51,863 nucleotides of DNA. Source: an uncultured Saprospiraceae bacterium. GTDB taxonomy: Bacteria; Bacteroidota; Bacteroidia; Chitinophagales; Saprospiraceae. Of the stretch, positions 43,288-51,596 are shown piece after piece. Below the pieces are notes generated by a model. It searched no databases. It saw only the letters and a program-made list of their open reading frames with translations, and had not been told where the DNA came from. Position 1 is the stretch's first letter. Each line of letters opens with the position of its first letter. The stretch is taken from positions 1-51,863 of the forward strand of contig CALDGQ010000114.1 of NCBI GenBank assembly GCA_937941765.1, in the 5' to 3' direction. The translations under genes and the position numbers were made by a program.

Positions 43288-44096
43288 CACTTTAACTTTT
43301 CAAACACATCCCAATTATAACAATCACGACGCGCATTTGTTGAAAAACTCCCATGCTCAATAAAATGCATGATATCAGTACCAATCACATCGAATGAAAA
43401 ATACATTTGATCATGATTCAATTTCGTAAACATGAGATCATCATGTGATTGGTCGAAATTAAGATTATTCCAGTTGATCGGTCCATAACTTAGCGTTTTC
43501 TTTTTGAAAATCCGGATTAACCGAGTCGCTTTATTCTCGACGATGATACCAATACGAATGTCTTTTTGATCAATCGATGGATACGGATGTTCCGTAAGAT
43601 CCTTAATAATCTTGCCTTTTATAATTTTTGTCAACAATGGCATTTTGTCAACAGCAACTTGTGGCGCTCGTTCTTGCAAAGGGCTTCTATCGTATACGAT
43701 GGTTGCAATATTTTGATGCCCATTTTTGTTGATGTATTCATTTAAAATCCAACTTCCTAAAATGTATGAAAAAACATGTACTTTTTTGTAATCACCTAAA
43801 TTTTGATCCTCATAAAATTTGGAAAGATTCTCCAATGTGGAAACATAGGATTTTCGTTCAATGTAGTCAGGGATAAATAAATCATAATCCATTTTTTCGA
43901 AAAACGCTTTCTGATGTTTCCGTCTTTTTTTACTATCACCAACTCCTGGCAAAACAAGAATTGCTTCTTTCTCAGCTCTAAGGATTTCTGAATTCTGAAT
44001 TACAATAACTTCTGGTGTTTTACTAAAACTTAATTCTGAATTTAACAAAACAAACACGAAGGTGAAAAGTAGAATAAACTTCTTTTTGTTAATCAT
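43287..44096 (-). CDS. Exported alpha/beta-hydrolase-like protein with atypical nucleophile region
   Basis: 269 aa. Signal peptide about 1-26 (ending ELSFSK). AILVLPGVGDSKKRRKHQKA and DLFIPDYIERKSY resemble the start of hydrolase domains, and HVFSYILGSWILNEYI is at the place of the nucleophile elbow, but GxSxG is absent: the Ser is surrounded by V-F-S-Y-I. It also carries an HDD segment. It may be inactive or have another activity. The stop codon and no more lie in repeat copy C. It precedes a small transporter gene on the minus strand by 24 bp. Confidence 0.72.
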   Translation of the reverse strand: MINKKKFILLFTFVFVLLNSELSFSKTPEVIVIQNSEILRAEKEAILVLPGVGDSKKRRKHQKAFFEKMDYDLFIPDYIERKSYVSTLENLSKFYEDQNLGDYKKVHVFSYILGSWILNEYINKNGHQNIATIVYDRSPLQERAPQVAVDKMPLLTKIIKGKIIKDLTEHPYPSIDQKDIRIGIIVENKATRLIRIFKKKTLSYGPINWNNLNFDQSHDDLMFTKLNHDQMYFSFDVIGTDIMHFIEHGSFSTNARRDCYNWDVFEKLK

Positions 44097-44120
44097 GGTA
44101 AATGAATTTAGTTAAATAAA

Positions 44121-44468
44121 TTATTTCCCCATCAAATACATTCCTCCCAAAAGCAGTAGCATCCCAGCTACATTGATCGGTTTAATCGGCGTGCCATAAA
44201 CCATCATAGATATCACTGCCGCCCAAATAAAAGTGGTGGCATAAATAGGGTAGAGGACACTCAACGATCCTCCTTTTTTAAATGCAGCGATAAATAAAAC
44301 CATTACGCCAATGTAACAGAATACACCCGTTATTAATCTAGGGTTGGCAAGGTAGCTCATGATGGTGCCACCTGCTTTGTCTGCTCCTGATTTGTACAGG
44401 TATTGACCGATGGCGCCAATGAGACCGGCGATGAAGAATAGGATAATTGAAATTTTAGGTGTTACCAT
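44121..44468 (-). CDS. Small DMT/EamA-like membrane protein
   Basis: 115 aa with four predicted spans. IGAIGQYLYKSGADKAGGT in the first part and YPIYATTFIWAAVISMMVYG in the third span resemble the single four-helix units of the drug/metabolite transporter superfamily, as in SMR or undecaprenyl-aminoarabinose flippase ArnE/F proteins. Such small units usually act as dimers. It is 24 bp upstream of the hydrolase-like gene in the same transcript. Substrate unknown; its proximity to phospholipid genes suggests a lipid-linked one. Confidence 0.8.
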   Translation of the reverse strand: MVTPKISIILFFIAGLIGAIGQYLYKSGADKAGGTIMSYLANPRLITGVFCYIGVMVLFIAAFKKGGSLSVLYPIYATTFIWAAVISMMVYGTPIKPINVAGMLLLLGGMYLMGK

Positions 44469-44663
44469 TTTTTTTAATTTTATTGTTTTGAACCATATAA
44501 GGATCTAAGAACGTGGTTTCATATCAGGTAAATAAGTCCATTCGTAAATGATGATGGACACGTACTCTTTCTGCGCTTTTCTGCGCTTTCCGTGAGAGGC
44601 CTTTTTACGAAGCAAGGTTTATGTGTTTCTATGAGAGCTAAGTGGTAAAATGCGTCCTCAATA

Positions 44664-45317
44664 CTAAAAATCAAACTGATTCCGATCCCGCTCATCCGTA
44701 TTTTTCAAACTAACAATTGCATCTTTCACCTCATTCAAAACAGAATCAACATCCTTATTTTTAGGAAAAAGTGGTTCGCCAAAACGGACTTTACAAATCA
44801 ATGGGATGATAAATTTTTTATCCTTTGGTAATACTCTTCCGAAACCATTTAAGTAAACCGGAACAAAAGGTATTCCTGGATTTTTCTCCAAAAGAATGGC
44901 AATCCCTTTTTTAAAATCAGTCATCACCCCAGGTTTTCCACGACTTCCTTCTGGAAATAAAATAAAGGAACTACCTTGTTTTAAATACCCATCTAAAATA
45001 TCAATTGTTGAAGGTTGTCCTTTCTGACGATTTCTATTAATCAAAATAGCGTTGAAAAATAAACTCATTAATGAACCACTAATAGAAGTTTTACCAAAAT
45101 AATCACCTGCGGCTACGGCTCTTGTATTGTACAATTTACTACTTGGTAATGCGGCCATAATCGATACAGTGTCGAAGTGACTATTATGGTTAGCAACCAC
45201 AATAAATTGATTGAGACCATCAAAAGTTTCACGGTTTTCAAAACGAACACCGATGATTAATTGTAACCAAGGTCTTACGATCAAAGCGTAGAATAATTTC
45301 AAAAAATATTTCTTCAT
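44664..45317 (-). CDS. 1-acyl-glycerol-3-phosphate acyltransferase (PlsC family)
   Basis: 217 aa. NHNSHFD (HxxxxD catalytic pair), a later FPEGSRGK block and GFGRVLPKDKKF as family motif. It has one N-terminal hydrophobic segment (FYALIVRPWLQLIIGV). The reaction is acyl transfer to lysophosphatidic acid or a related lysophospholipid at the inner face of the inner membrane. It follows cdsA by 13 bp in a three-gene operon that supplies phosphatidate, activates it and attaches an alcohol head group. Not necessarily the housekeeping plsC. Confidence 0.92.
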   Translation of the reverse strand: MKKYFLKLFYALIVRPWLQLIIGVRFENRETFDGLNQFIVVANHNSHFDTVSIMAALPSSKLYNTRAVAAGDYFGKTSISGSLMSLFFNAILINRNRQKGQPSTIDILDGYLKQGSSFILFPEGSRGKPGVMTDFKKGIAILLEKNPGIPFVPVYLNGFGRVLPKDKKFIIPLICKVRFGEPLFPKNKDVDSVLNEVKDAIVSLKNTDERDRNQFDF

Positions 45318-45330
45318 GATCTATTGAATT

Positions 45331-46275
45331 TTATTGAGCAATAAAAAAACGAAGCATATGATAAAATACAGGTGTTGTCAAAATAATCGAATCCAATCGA
45401 TCCATGGCGCCACCATGTCCAGGTATTAAGTCATCAGTATCTTTCAGTTGTAGATCTCTTTTGATTGCGGAAATGATGGAGTCCCCCAAAAATCCCATCA
45501 CTCCAAGTATAAATCCGCAGATTAAAGCTTGTTGGCCGGTCAAAGGTGTCAATCCTTGTAAGCAGTACCCAAGTATGGATGTTGTTAGAATACCGCCTAA
45601 AAATCCGGCCCATGTTTTATTAGGGCTGACATTAGGAAGAATTTTCTTTTGTCCCATCAATTTTCCCCAAGTAAATTGAAAGACATCATTAAATGAAGTA
45701 CACATGATTAAGAAAATAATGAGTCCTCCGGCCCCTGCTGAATTATCGGGCACATTCAAACTAAATAATAAAATCAAGTGACTAAGCATGTAAGTTGTCA
45801 ACATCAACATGGTCGGTATTAAGGACATAGAAACACCAATCCTTTTTGTTTTTCCAGTTAACACTAAGATTACGGGAATGCCGATGAACATAATCAAAGG
45901 AATGAAATAAAGGAATTGTTCGTAGTATCCTTTGTATGCTAAATAATATTGAATAGGTATGGCAAAATAAGATGCAAATAATGCGCTTCTATCCGCTTCT
46001 CTAAATCTCGAGATAGACAACATTTCTCTCAATGCCACAAAAGAGACATAACCAACTAGGATCGTCCCAAGAATGGCGGGTCCAATTACAACGGCTGCCA
46101 CACCAATCGCGATAAACCACCAAGAGTTGGTCCGCACGATTAATTCAGTCAACATCTTTGAAGGCTTGCGTTTTGCAAGAATTCGAAAGATAACAGAACA
46201 GACTGTTAACACTCCAAATACGATGGACATGACAACGACCAATTCTTTTGGTACTTGATATCCTAATATATTCAT
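45331..46275 (-). CDS. cdsA: Phosphatidate cytidylyltransferase (CDP-diglyceride synthase)
   Basis: 314 aa with about eight membrane spans. The C-terminal signature of CDP-diglyceride synthases is complete: SAIKRDLQLKDTDDLIPGHG then GAMDRLDS. NVSPNKTWAGFLGG precedes it as usual. It converts phosphatidate and CTP to CDP-diacylglycerol. Its ATG overlaps the stop of the CDP-alcohol transferase gene (ATGA, 4 bp), so they are coupled. It may be a second, specialised copy. Confidence 0.92.
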   Translation of the reverse strand: MNILGYQVPKELVVVMSIVFGVLTVCSVIFRILAKRKPSKMLTELIVRTNSWWFIAIGVAAVVIGPAILGTILVGYVSFVALREMLSISRFREADRSALFASYFAIPIQYYLAYKGYYEQFLYFIPLIMFIGIPVILVLTGKTKRIGVSMSLIPTMLMLTTYMLSHLILLFSLNVPDNSAGAGGLIIFLIMCTSFNDVFQFTWGKLMGQKKILPNVSPNKTWAGFLGGILTTSILGYCLQGLTPLTGQQALICGFILGVMGFLGDSIISAIKRDLQLKDTDDLIPGHGGAMDRLDSIILTTPVFYHMLRFFIAQ

Positions 46276-46868
46276 GACAATGTTTTTTTAAGTCTAATGA
46301 GTGTGCTTATAACAATTAAAATACAAGCTCCACCAAATATCCAGTTTGTATACAACTCAACTCCATTCCAAAAAAAGTAAACAATGCAAAATAGTCCTAC
46401 GAGCAATGCGCGATCACTTTTTCCCATTGGTCCATCATATCTTCTATCGTTGTTGATTGTTTTTCCCAACACTCCAGCAAACTCATTGATAATCGACAAG
46501 ATGGCAAATCCAATAATAAATATGGGATTAGTATTTGGAATAATCACAAAAGGTAAAAAGATGGCCAAATCAGAAATCACGTCACCTAATTCATTCAAAA
46601 TCTCACCCATTTTACTCTGCATATTATATTGTCTCGCCATCATTCCATCCAGTGCATTCATTGCCATTCTAATGAGTAAACCGATTGGTAGCAATAATAA
46701 AACAATACGATTACTTGGGTAGTACAAAAACATAATTCCCAATCCAATCGAAAACAAGATCGCAAGGATGGTGATTTGATTCGCTGTTACCCCTTTACTA
46801 TAAAGTGCTTTTAATATCGGTTGCAACAGTTTTTGAAATGCAGGTTTTATTTTATATACTGAAATCAT
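46272..46868 (-). CDS. CDP-alcohol phosphatidyltransferase with Asn substitutions in the motif
   Basis: 198 aa with about six spans. The family motif D-x2-D-G-x2-A-R-x8-G-x3-D-x3-D is read here as N-A-L-D-G-M-M-A-R, eight residues, G-E-I-L-N-E-L-G-D-V-I-S-D. So the first Asp and the third Asp are Asn, and there is an extra Asp after the usual end. These Asp residues bind metal or activate the alcohol; the substitution may alter specificity. The enzyme attaches an alcohol to CDP-diacylglycerol (serine, glycerol phosphate, inositol phosphate or another). It is the first gene of the operon with cdsA and plsC. Confidence 0.85.
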   Translation of the reverse strand: MISVYKIKPAFQKLLQPILKALYSKGVTANQITILAILFSIGLGIMFLYYPSNRIVLLLLPIGLLIRMAMNALDGMMARQYNMQSKMGEILNELGDVISDLAIFLPFVIIPNTNPIFIIGFAILSIINEFAGVLGKTINNDRRYDGPMGKSDRALLVGLFCIVYFFWNGVELYTNWIFGGACILIVISTLIRLKKTLS

Positions 46869-47321
46869 CTTTATTTCTATTTGTGAGTTCTACTACTATT
46901 TCTATACTACTAATGTAAGGGCTTACTTTACCTGAAATGGAGGTAATTGGTAGAATTTAAAAGGTATTTTTTACGAATTGTAAACAATTTAGACGAAAAG
47001 GTGGGTAAGTTCTATTAATGTGAAATGAATTGCATTAGGAATGTAAAATGTAAAATTAAAAAATGTAAAACAGGACGACCAATGCTTGTGCATAATTCTG
47101 ATGGTCGAACGGTTTTACCATTCTCTAGTGTTTACGCTTTCCCGTTGAGACTTTTTAGATGACGACCTGCTTTTGCGATTTCCGATAGCTATCGGAATCT
47201 GAGTTTTCTGCGTGAGGAAATTTCACGACCCAAGATCCTATGTGCAAACTATGTTCCTATGTAAACTATATGTTAAAATACGCCCCTCATGAGTACATTG
47301 TGTTAGAAAAGGTGGTGAAAA
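46869..47321. other. Intergenic region with an 18-bp perfect palindrome
   Basis: 450 bp between the minus-strand bestrophin (downstream end at 47322) and the phospholipid operon. TTCCGATAGCTATCGGAA (47180-47197) is a perfect palindrome. No terminator with a T-tract and no gene were found. Several short repeats of AAAATGTAAAA type occur near 47040-47070. Confidence 0.5.
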
Positions 47322-48359
47322 CTATATCAAAACACCATTAACAGCAGCAACAGGAGCTGGCAATTCCTCTTCACCTAACATCTCTTTCAAATCAATTTCA
47401 ATAACACGTGTCAGCGCTAGCATCGGTATATCATTCCCCAATCCTTCAAAGGGATTTTCGCTATAATCACCAACCAATTCCATCATCAAGTAAACCCATC
47501 CGATTAAAACAGTAAATGGAATCGAAACCCATGGACCATAAACACTAATATCATGAAAAGCGGATACCATCCCGATTGGTAATAAAAAAATGAAAATACC
47601 AACGAAGACGAAACTCATACTACCATATTGTCTAGGTAGCGGAAACTTTTTGATACGTTCACATTTTCCTTGGTGTGTGTAAAAATCGTTGAGCAATTTT
47701 TGCAATTCCATATGACGGAAATCATCAATCAAATGTAGCGCTCTCAATTTTTTCAAATCTTGGGATTGTTGATCGATAATTTGAGTTGCTGTATTTTTGT
47801 AATTACTCAATCGAGTAACTTCATTTGCAGGCAAAAATTCTTTCAATTGTCTTTCTATGTCCGTATTCTCACCAAGATTGAAGCCGAAAGATTCTCTTCT
47901 CTTTTCAGTTTTTCTAGCGATGTGTTTACTTTGACTAATGTGTTCCCAAGAAGTTGGAATCAACAATTGACTTCTCAATGTATATAACCAAGCGATATGG
48001 CGGTACATCATTTTTTTATGGATAGCATGCAATTCTCCTGAACTATATTCTTGGTCCGTAAATTGATTGCCAATATATGCTTTCACATTAGCTCCCCACA
48101 TTCTACTCGAATTGATAATCGCACCCCAAATTTTTCTTGCTTCCCACAAACGATCGTAAGCACTATTATTCTTGAAACCAACATAAAATGCCACGGCAGT
48201 ACCAATCACAGACAAAGGTAACCAAGGTATATGTAGCCATTCAAAATGGAAAAATTCGATTAAAACAGTTACGGCTATTGCATAGACGGTCAACCAAACA
48301 ATATGAGTACCTGAAAATTTGAGTATTTGGAATAGGGAAAAATTCTTATTTATATACAT
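47322..48359 (-). CDS. Bestrophin-family (UPF0187) membrane protein
   Basis: 345 aa. Family blocks are WLPLSVIGTAVAFYVGFKNN, SAYDRLWEARKIWGAIIN, SSRMWGANVKAYI, and near the end PFTVLIGWVYLMMELVGDYS, ENPFEGLGNDIPMLALTRVI. About four spans. Bacterial bestrophins form pentameric channels with anion or cation selectivity and contain a hydrophobic neck; the physiological role here is unknown. Single gene on the minus strand, divergent from the gene at 48468. Confidence 0.92.
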   Translation of the reverse strand: MYINKNFSLFQILKFSGTHIVWLTVYAIAVTVLIEFFHFEWLHIPWLPLSVIGTAVAFYVGFKNNSAYDRLWEARKIWGAIINSSRMWGANVKAYIGNQFTDQEYSSGELHAIHKKMMYRHIAWLYTLRSQLLIPTSWEHISQSKHIARKTEKRRESFGFNLGENTDIERQLKEFLPANEVTRLSNYKNTATQIIDQQSQDLKKLRALHLIDDFRHMELQKLLNDFYTHQGKCERIKKFPLPRQYGSMSFVFVGIFIFLLPIGMVSAFHDISVYGPWVSIPFTVLIGWVYLMMELVGDYSENPFEGLGNDIPMLALTRVIEIDLKEMLGEEELPAPVAAVNGVLI

Positions 48360-48467
48360 GTTTTCCTTTTAGGGATTAAAATTCAAAGTGTGAAATTAAA
48401 AAAGTTTTCTTACTTCGTGTTGTCAAATTCTTATCTTAGTACTTCAACTTATTTAGTATTTTTAGAA

Positions 48468-49064
48468 ATGAAAACAAAAGTCAATTCTGCAAAAGAATAT
48501 ATCAATCATTTTCCAACCTGGAAAAAAGAATTGAAAGCAGTTTATAAAATTTTTCAATCTGCTGAAATGGACGAAACCATCAAATGGGGCATTCCTGTAT
48601 TTTGTGTGGAAGGAAAAAATGTAGCAGGGTATGCGGCCTTCAAAAATTGGATATCTATCTGGTTTTACCAAGGTGTTTTTTTAAAAGACAAAAAGAAGAA
48701 ATTGATTAATGCGCAAGAAGGAAAAACAAAAGCACTTCGTCAATGGAGATTTGAAAATTTAGAATCTATTCGTTCTGAGGAAAAATTAATCGCAACCTAC
48801 TTAGAGGAAGCCATTCAAAATAGTAAAGAAGGCAAAGAGGTAAAAATTGAACGAAAAAAATTAGTGATCCCACCTGAATTGCAAACTGAATTATCGAAAA
48901 GCAAAACCCTTCAAAAAAAGTTTGATGCGTTTTCATTAACGGATCGACGGAGTTTTGCAGATTTTATTACAGATGCAAAAAGAGCAACTACTAAACAAAC
49001 TAGATTAGAGAAAATAATTCCAATGATCAAAAAAGGTATTGGGAGAAACGACAAATATAAATGA
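48468..49064 (+). CDS. YdeI/OmpD-associated (DUF1801-type) protein
   Basis: 198 aa from ATG 48468, chosen over an upstream Met because the family starts close to here (MKTKVNSAKEYI). An N-terminal DUF1801-type domain (EMDETIKWGIPVFCVEGKNV, GYAAFKNWISIWFYQGVFLK) is followed by a YdeI-like tail with basic helices (LSKSKTLQKKFDAFSLTDRR, then KQTRLEKIIPMIKKGIG). The function of the family is not firmly known. Its stop overlaps the start of the GMC oxidoreductase by 4 bp. Confidence 0.87.
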   Translation: MKTKVNSAKEYINHFPTWKKELKAVYKIFQSAEMDETIKWGIPVFCVEGKNVAGYAAFKNWISIWFYQGVFLKDKKKKLINAQEGKTKALRQWRFENLESIRSEEKLIATYLEEAIQNSKEGKEVKIERKKLVIPPELQTELSKSKTLQKKFDAFSLTDRRSFADFITDAKRATTKQTRLEKIIPMIKKGIGRNDKYK

Positions 49065-50683
49065 AGTATGATTTTATTATCGTGGGTGCAGGTTCTGCTG
49101 GATGTGTTTTGGCCAATCGTTTATCTGCAAATTCTAGCCATGAAGTTTTATTGTTAGAAGCTGGTGGGAAAGATAGCCATCCTTATATCACCATGCCTGG
49201 TGCTTATCCTAAATTACATAAATCGAAATTTGATTGGGGCTTCTGGTCCGAACCTCAAAAGCATATTAACAATCGAAAATTATATTTACCACGAGGCAAA
49301 GCGTTAGGTGGAAGTAGTACTACGAATGCGATGGCATATGTCCGTGGCAATAAAGCAGATTTTGATGAATGGGCATCATTAGGGAATGAAGGATGGAGCT
49401 ATGATGAAGTGTTGCCATATTTCAAAAAGTCGGAAGCCAATGAAAGTATGAATCATTTGGAACGTACCTTTCATGGAACCACTGGTGAGTTGAATGTTAC
49501 ATTAGCAAGACATTTTAAAACACCATTTGGAAAAGCGTTTATTGATGCTGCTATTCAATCTGGACTACCAAGAAATGATGATTACAATGGATCTCAACAA
49601 AATGGAGCCAGTCCTTTTCAATTCACTATAAAAGATGGGAAGCGACATAGTAGTGCCAATGCTTTTCTGAAGCCTGTCATGTCTCGACCCAATTTGACAG
49701 TGAAAACAGGCGTTTCAGTTGATAAAATTCAATTAACTGGTGGAAAAGCTACGGGAGTCATTGTTCAGACTTCAAAAAACAATACACAGACGTTTGAGTC
49801 AAAAAATCAAATCATCTTATCAGCAGGTGCCTTCAATTCGCCACAAATATTATTGCGTTCTGGTATTGGTGATAAAGAGGAGTTGGCGCAACATGGTATT
49901 ACTTGTTTGCATGAATTACCTGGTGTTGGAAAAAATTTGCAAGACCATTTAATGTACCATATTGGTGCAACTGCCATTCAACAAGAAGGACTCAATCATC
50001 ATGTCAAGCTATTCAATCAAGCAAAAGCTGGCATTCGATTTTATACACAACGTAAAGGACCTTTCACGATTGGGCCATTAGAATCTGTTGCTTTTATGAA
50101 TTTAGATAATCCAAACGGTCGTACTAATTTTCAATTTCATTTTAGTCCAATGCATGTTGGAAAAACGTATGATTACGATTTGTATGATGTGAATTCTATT
50201 CCAACCACAGATGGATTTTCTATTATTCCAACATTACTTTTACCAAAGAGTAGAGGAACGGTCTCATTAAAATCAAAAAGCCCTTTTGATGCACCAATTA
50301 TTCAACCTAATTTCCTAGAAAATGAAGATGACTTAAAAACATTGGTGAAAGGAGGTAGAAAAGCGATCGAAATTATCAATCAAAAAGCTTTTGAGCCTTA
50401 CAAAAAACACAATAATTATCCAGACCATATCGAAGACGATGAAGTGCTAATCGAGCATATTAAGAAAACTGTTGAAACGATATACCATCCCGTTGGTACT
50501 TGTAAAATGGGAAATGATGAAATGGCTGTTGTGGATGCTAGTTTGCGTGTGCACGGTGTTGAAAGTTTGGCAGTTGTAGATGCTTCTATTATGCCTACTG
50601 TGGTCGCTGGGAATACGAATGCTGCAGTTTATATGATTGCTGAGAAATTTTGTGATCTTAAAAGTGAGGCGTTGAAAGTGTAG
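49061..50683 (+). CDS. GMC-family FAD oxidoreductase (choline/alcohol dehydrogenase type)
   Basis: 540 aa, the normal length. FAD-binding GAGSAGC (8-14), GMC signature 1 PRGKALGGSSTTNAMAYVRG, signature 2 GAFNSPQILLRSGIG and the catalytic HPVGTCKMG are all present, as is the terminal PTVVAGNTNAAVYMIAEK. GMC enzymes oxidise primary alcohols (choline, aliphatic or sugar alcohols) with FAD. The substrate is not determined; sequence features suggest the BetA/AlkJ branch. Translationally coupled to the YdeI-like gene (ATGA). Confidence 0.94.
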   Translation: MKYDFIIVGAGSAGCVLANRLSANSSHEVLLLEAGGKDSHPYITMPGAYPKLHKSKFDWGFWSEPQKHINNRKLYLPRGKALGGSSTTNAMAYVRGNKADFDEWASLGNEGWSYDEVLPYFKKSEANESMNHLERTFHGTTGELNVTLARHFKTPFGKAFIDAAIQSGLPRNDDYNGSQQNGASPFQFTIKDGKRHSSANAFLKPVMSRPNLTVKTGVSVDKIQLTGGKATGVIVQTSKNNTQTFESKNQIILSAGAFNSPQILLRSGIGDKEELAQHGITCLHELPGVGKNLQDHLMYHIGATAIQQEGLNHHVKLFNQAKAGIRFYTQRKGPFTIGPLESVAFMNLDNPNGRTNFQFHFSPMHVGKTYDYDLYDVNSIPTTDGFSIIPTLLLPKSRGTVSLKSKSPFDAPIIQPNFLENEDDLKTLVKGGRKAIEIINQKAFEPYKKHNNYPDHIEDDEVLIEHIKKTVETIYHPVGTCKMGNDEMAVVDASLRVHGVESLAVVDASIMPTVVAGNTNAAVYMIAEKFCDLKSEALKV

Positions 50684-50688
50684 CGTTT

Positions 50689-50723
50689 ATTCAACCTTTA
50701 ATGTATTTTATTAAGTGTTGAAT
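50689..50723 (+). repeat. 35-bp hairpin after the GMC gene
   Basis: ATTCAAC and TTAAT on the left pair with ATTAA and GTTGAAT on the right (two unpaired bases on each side between blocks). It starts 6 bp after the stop. Its ends equal the ends of element D below, and its left half resembles D's left end over about 34 nt, so it may be a reduced relative of it or a weak terminator. Confidence 0.5.
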
Positions 50724-50750
50724 TATGAGAGATGAGTGGCTTCACTTTTC

Positions 50751-50899
50751 ATTCAACCTTCTCGTGAGTTTAATAAGCTCTGAAGGAACGAAACATAATA
50801 ACCCAGAGCATCGCTCTGGGCTATTATGCTTCGTTCCTTGTGTTTTGGCATGTGTTTTTGTTTCAAAAACCATGACAAAACACTTATTCGATGTTGAAT
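50751..50899. repeat. Two-hairpin element, copy D (149 bp)
   Basis: Bounded by 13-bp perfect terminal inverted repeats CTTTTCATTCAAC (50745-50757) and GTTGAATGAAAAG (50893-50905). Inside are two stems. Stem 1 is 27 bp (50783-50809 with 50813-50839, loop ATC). Stem 2 is 50840-50883 (GTGTTTTGGCATG with CATGACAAAACAC, then GTTTTTG with CAAAAAC). Element E (51450-51596) is the inverted counterpart of the same size. Confidence 0.88.
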
Positions 50900-50936
50900 G
50901 AAAAGAGAATACTCATAACTCAATAGTTATTTAATT

Positions 50937-51437
50937 ATGATTGAAGATGCATGTTTTATAAGAGATATTTTAGTTTACGCTTTGATGCTATTATTTGGAA
51001 TCTGCATAATATCATGGATTATTTTCTATATTTCAAAAAATAAAAAATTTGTTAATGCATCAACAATTGTATTGTTAGGAGTCGGTTTTAGTGTTGTTTT
51101 GATCAATCTGTTTATAGAGCGTAAAATCAGAGAAGAAATTAAATTTCAATTAAAAAGCAATGGAGTTCAAGGCATTTTAATAAATGATGAACTATCGAAA
51201 ATCGAATTGAATACGCTAAAAGAAAACTTTTTGAGAATCGAAAAAGGAAGATATGAAAGGGGATCAACATCAACTAACGAGTTTAAAATCGATATAATTA
51301 GCAGTGAAGAAAAATATACATTTACACTGTTACGAAATTCTTATGAGCCTACAAAATATCGTGTAGAAACGGATAAATATGATTATGAACTAGATGTGGG
51401 GATGATAAGAACTAGTATATTGGATGAAATGAAGTGA
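50937..51437 (+). CDS. Small membrane protein between inverted structured elements
   Basis: 166 aa. Two predicted spans (about 13-34 ILVYALMLLFGICIISWII and 45-62 IVLLGVGFSVVLINLF), then a soluble C-terminal region of about 100 residues (LSKIELNTLKENFLRIEKGR, EKYTFTLLRNSYEPTKYRVE). I recognise no family. It lies between elements D and E, which are inverted relative to each other, 37 bp after D and 12 bp before E. It looks like a cassette and may be an accessory gene. Confidence 0.72.
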   Translation: MIEDACFIRDILVYALMLLFGICIISWIIFYISKNKKFVNASTIVLLGVGFSVVLINLFIERKIREEIKFQLKSNGVQGILINDELSKIELNTLKENFLRIEKGRYERGSTSTNEFKIDIISSEEKYTFTLLRNSYEPTKYRVETDKYDYELDVGMIRTSILDEMK

Positions 51438-51449
51438 AACCCCATTTTC

Positions 51450-51596
51450 ATTCAACATTCAAGAAGTGTTTTTGTCATGATTTTTGACACAAAAATACAT
51501 GCCAAAAACACAAGGAGCGAAATCAAATAACCTAGAGCGATGCACTAGGCTATTTGATTTCGCTCCTTCAGAGCTTTTATATTTACATTGTTATAT
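51450..51596. repeat. Two-hairpin element, copy E (147 bp, inverted relative to D)
   Basis: Starts TTTTCATTCAAC (51445-51456). Stem 2 is 51466-51511 (GTGTTTTTGTCATG with CATGCCAAAAACAC), stem 1 is 51512-51538 with 51542-51568, loop GAT. Read on the minus strand it aligns with D throughout. It differs from D by paired substitutions that keep the stems. The outer end (GTTATAT, 51590-51596) is degenerate relative to D. Confidence 0.88.

Noticed and set aside
50751..51596. Integron attC array
   Set aside because: The end motifs fit RYYYAAC/GTTRRRY formally, but the two copies are inverted to each other, one end of E is degenerate and no integrase gene is seen. Kept only as an alternative in the finding.
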